Shown here: positions 62,801 to 64,000 of the stretch, in pieces
How positions within the stretch are numbered: the first letter of the stretch is position 1
How the letters are laid out: each line of letters opens with the position of its first letter
Assembly: GCA_963665265.2 (NCBI GenBank)
Contig: OY762224.2
Coordinates: 4,030,001 to 4,094,000, forward strand
Source of the DNA: CAXXHQ01 sp963665265
Lineage (GTDB): Bacteria; Planctomycetota; Planctomycetia; Pirellulales; Thermoguttaceae
Direction of reading: 5' to 3'
DNA length: 64,000 nucleotides
Program-made: the position numbers and the translations under genes
The notes under the pieces: model-generated
Told to the model about the DNA's origin: nothing
The model's database searches: none
Seen by the model: only the letters and a program-made list of their open reading frames with translations

Positions 62801-64000
62801 GCGCATCAACTGCGCATACTCCTGTAGCGCGTCTTGCAGTTGATTCTGCCGAGTGAGCGCCTCGATCAACTCCCAGCGCGCGACGATGAATTGCGGATCT
62901 GCCTTGACCGCTCGACGGAGCGCGGCGATTTGCTTATCCGAGTTGCGAAGACTGCCGTAGCATTTCCCTAAAAAATAATCTAATTGCTTGAGAATATTCT
63001 GGTCCATTGCATCGCGGGTAAGAAACGACGGACGCGATTTTTCAAACGCCTCGACCGCCTCGGCCCACTTCGCCTCCGAAATCAATATTCGCCCTTTAAG
63101 GTAGTCGCCTTTTTCAGGCCTATCGCCGATTTCGTAATAGCGTGCAAGAGCCGCCTTCGCCTCGTCCAGCTTACCCTGATCAATGTAAACGCTCGTCAGT
63201 CTCCACAGCAAATCGCCCGAGTTCTTAACCGCCTTCAATCCCTTTTGAAGTATCTCCGCCGCCTTCTCCAAACGCCCCGCCTTCAACTCGATAAGCATTA
63301 ACTCATTGTAAAAGGCCGCCGTCTCCGGATACTTTTCGACCCCTTTCGTCGCCGCCTCCCGTGCCCGATCCGACTTATTCGCCATCAATGCGCAGTGAGC
63401 TACTAAATACAACGCGGCGCGATCGTCTGGCTTGATCTTCAACGCCGACTCCGCGTGCTCTAAAGCCTCCTCAATCGGTTTGCAATTCGTCACGCGAATC
63501 CATTCGCTAAGTGACGCTTGCGCATCAAAATCCGTCGGATTGGCCTTGACCATTTTTTCCATCCATTCGTCGGCCTCCGTTGGATTCTCCATTTTCACGC
63601 GCAGAATATCAGCCAACACCAGATAGTTCGACACTTCGTTCGGCCCCAACTCGATCGCCTTTTTCAGCGTCTCCACTCCGGCCGCTGCGTCGCCGTTTTG
63701 GAACTGACACACTCCTAGCTGACCGAGGAGCTTCGGATCGTCTTGTAACTTTGAATTTTTCAGCAATGCCTGAATGTGCGTTTGCGCATCGCGAAATTGC
63801 CTTACTTTCTTCGATAGGCACAATTCAATTAGTTTGCGACGAGTCGCAATTCTTTTGCTCGCGTCCGGCCGCTCGTCTTCTCGAACAATTTTTGAAAGCG
63901 TGTTATAGACGAAACCGAGCATGGCGCTGCTCATCTCATCAGGCGAATCTAGAAATATCGTCACGTATTCTTCGAGCGCGTCAAAATCCTCCGGATGCAT
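59849..64000 (-). CDS. Very large TPR protein, probably continuing beyond the right edge (PrsT-like)
   Basis: At least 1,383 residues. The reading frame is open to the last base, and the ATG that happens to lie at 63998-64000 is followed by helical sequence without a signal peptide, so it is probably internal and the gene begins outside the window. The whole visible protein is TPR-like helical pairs (LGQLGVCQFQNGDAAAGVET, AALYLVAHCALMANKSDRA, LAMMYLNAGDWPNASNMF, LAMNNLAYVLSLRKKDLNDA), with about thirty units by eye. No enzymatic domain is visible. In exosortase/EPS loci a large TPR protein, PrsT, accompanies PEP-CTERM genes; neighbours here (Wza-like, PEP-CTERM protease) fit that role, but the length is much greater and the match is by context, not by recognised signature. 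Confidence 0.8.
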   Translation of the reverse strand: MHPEDFDALEEYVTIFLDSPDEMSSAMLGFVYNTLSKIVREDERPDASKRIATRRKLIELCLSKKVRQFRDAQTHIQALLKNSKLQDDPKLLGQLGVCQFQNGDAAAGVETLKKAIELGPNEVSNYLVLADILRVKMENPTEADEWMEKMVKANPTDFDAQASLSEWIRVTNCKPIEEALEHAESALKIKPDDRAALYLVAHCALMANKSDRAREAATKGVEKYPETAAFYNELMLIELKAGRLEKAAEILQKGLKAVKNSGDLLWRLTSVYIDQGKLDEAKAALARYYEIGDRPEKGDYLKGRILISEAKWAEAVEAFEKSRPSFLTRDAMDQNILKQLDYFLGKCYGSLRNSDKQIAALRRAVKADPQFIVARWELIEALTRQNQLQDALQEYAQLMRFTGDSTPIMLPYIRTLIRYTLTREPSERDWKPVEALLDKYVEDHPEVVQALVYRGEIYLAQDRLDDAEKVLAKAQKKAPKDLMIRVAPINLANRRRQWEKSEGLLKNWESDLGDSVDLRAAKAFYYALRYGQESVSRIKDLQKDVDKFSEEDRDRLSKTLSYAARQSGSSAFVQEMSQAEAQKNPQSLDSQFELFDQAAKAKDVAKMSELIKIIEKIEGRGPIWKYCQAAIWTYEAGNTDEAKLRQALALLQEAKKERPSFGKVTILLAGIYDQLQDFDQALKYYLEGIDQGETRSYAIRRSMTILLSKQRYAEAERLLQSWDKQQLSLPPETLKSWAGLLLRQGDTKEALERARSAVKADSKDYLDYLWLGQVVGTLSIQAKAENQKAEYKELFEEASKAFRHAIELNEKAPETWVTLVKYLAETEHLGDAEGVIDEAQKKIAPDKLALALAQCYEAIGKSEKASNQYKDALAAHPDDIVVIRTLADFYQRTGSVKEAEALFRRIIDKKVKCEESDLHWARRQLASLLVARGGYSDKENARKLIEENLSSINDAVDQRMKATMDAMDPQKSKRDEAVKTLEKLLNEQQATPEDRYRLAMMYLNAGDWPNASNMFRELVSTSGKEPKYYAAYINALIAHGESASAKTYLMRLAELAPDNMATVVLQAESEFSQGNYAQALDLLKSFVDRPKAVPADRATRLLSLAQMSEKFGTTILAKAGKSSDPKQKSAAQRCYDAAENYFVQYVKERPSQTMELVGFYGRQGRVNDALKLFEDGYKKSDPYSISQVSLLLSQVGRGPKEDVERVEKVLTDAEKEFNDSSALAMAMSIIRLSQERYDEAETILRAIIAKNAGHSLAMNNLAYVLSLRKKDLNDALKFAERAIEINGPVASLLDTRAYVYIAQGNATEALKDLEQALNETKNPEWLFHKAMAYDVAGQNNNAAKTMAEALEAGYSREQTATLERAIFDKLAKSAEKYRPTGGK

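Noticed and set aside
63998..64000. ATG at the right edge as the true start of the TPR protein
   Set aside because: No signal peptide or ribosome context can be seen, and the sequence after it is already mid-solenoid; the gene most likely starts outside the window.

Overview
The window looks like chromosome from a Planctomycetes-type bacterium, perhaps of the Pirellulales or Thermoguttaceae. The pointers are four Ser/Thr/Gly-rich proteins ending in PEP-CTERM sorting tails, autotransporter-associated beta-strand repeats, a Tat-exported Gfo/Idh/MocA-type protein, a complete core set of flagellar export genes, giant TPR proteins and mostly weak or absent Shine-Dalgarno signals. This placement is inference from gene content; there is no rRNA or other marker gene. 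I found no tRNA, rRNA, CRISPR array, insertion sequence, integrase or phage gene.

Layout. 0-12 kb: the 3' part of a large beta-strand-repeat PEP-CTERM protein, an orphan GAF/PAS histidine kinase, a membrane metallophosphoesterase with altered motifs, a zinc-ribbon membrane protein, a PEP-CTERM serine protease and a small PEP-CTERM protein. 12-17 kb: a Ser/Thr kinase, accA, a CvpA-like protein and a sulfotransferase. 17-23 kb: flagellar genes on the minus strand in the order fliL / fliN-fliO-fliP-fliQ-fliR-flhB. 23-31 kb: pgi, a HAD hydrolase behind a 12-copy CATCCTT tract, a tRNA-binding-domain protein, a MazG-like protein, then a membrane protein, an ABC ATPase and a Rieske protein.

30.8-44.8 kb is the most unusual part: seven tightly packed minus-strand genes. 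Six are paralogues joining a multi-spanning GT-C-like membrane domain, resembling the eukaryotic TMTC protein O-mannosyltransferases, to C-terminal TPRs. The seventh is a separate GT-C/GT87-like glycosyltransferase inside the run. I infer a multi-enzyme surface or secreted-protein glycosylation module; this has no direct support beyond family resemblance and gene layout.

45-52 kb holds a SAM methyltransferase, a Tat-exported oxidoreductase-like protein, a HEAT-repeat protein, a large secreted protein of unknown function and a 1 kb gene-free stretch of degenerate repeats. 52-64 kb looks like an exopolysaccharide/PEP-CTERM locus: glmS and a nucleotide-sugar dehydrogenase (precursor supply), an RmlC-like cupin, a Wza-like export lipoprotein, a protease/beta-strand PEP-CTERM chimera and a very large TPR protein that runs to the right edge. 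No exosortase gene lies inside the window.
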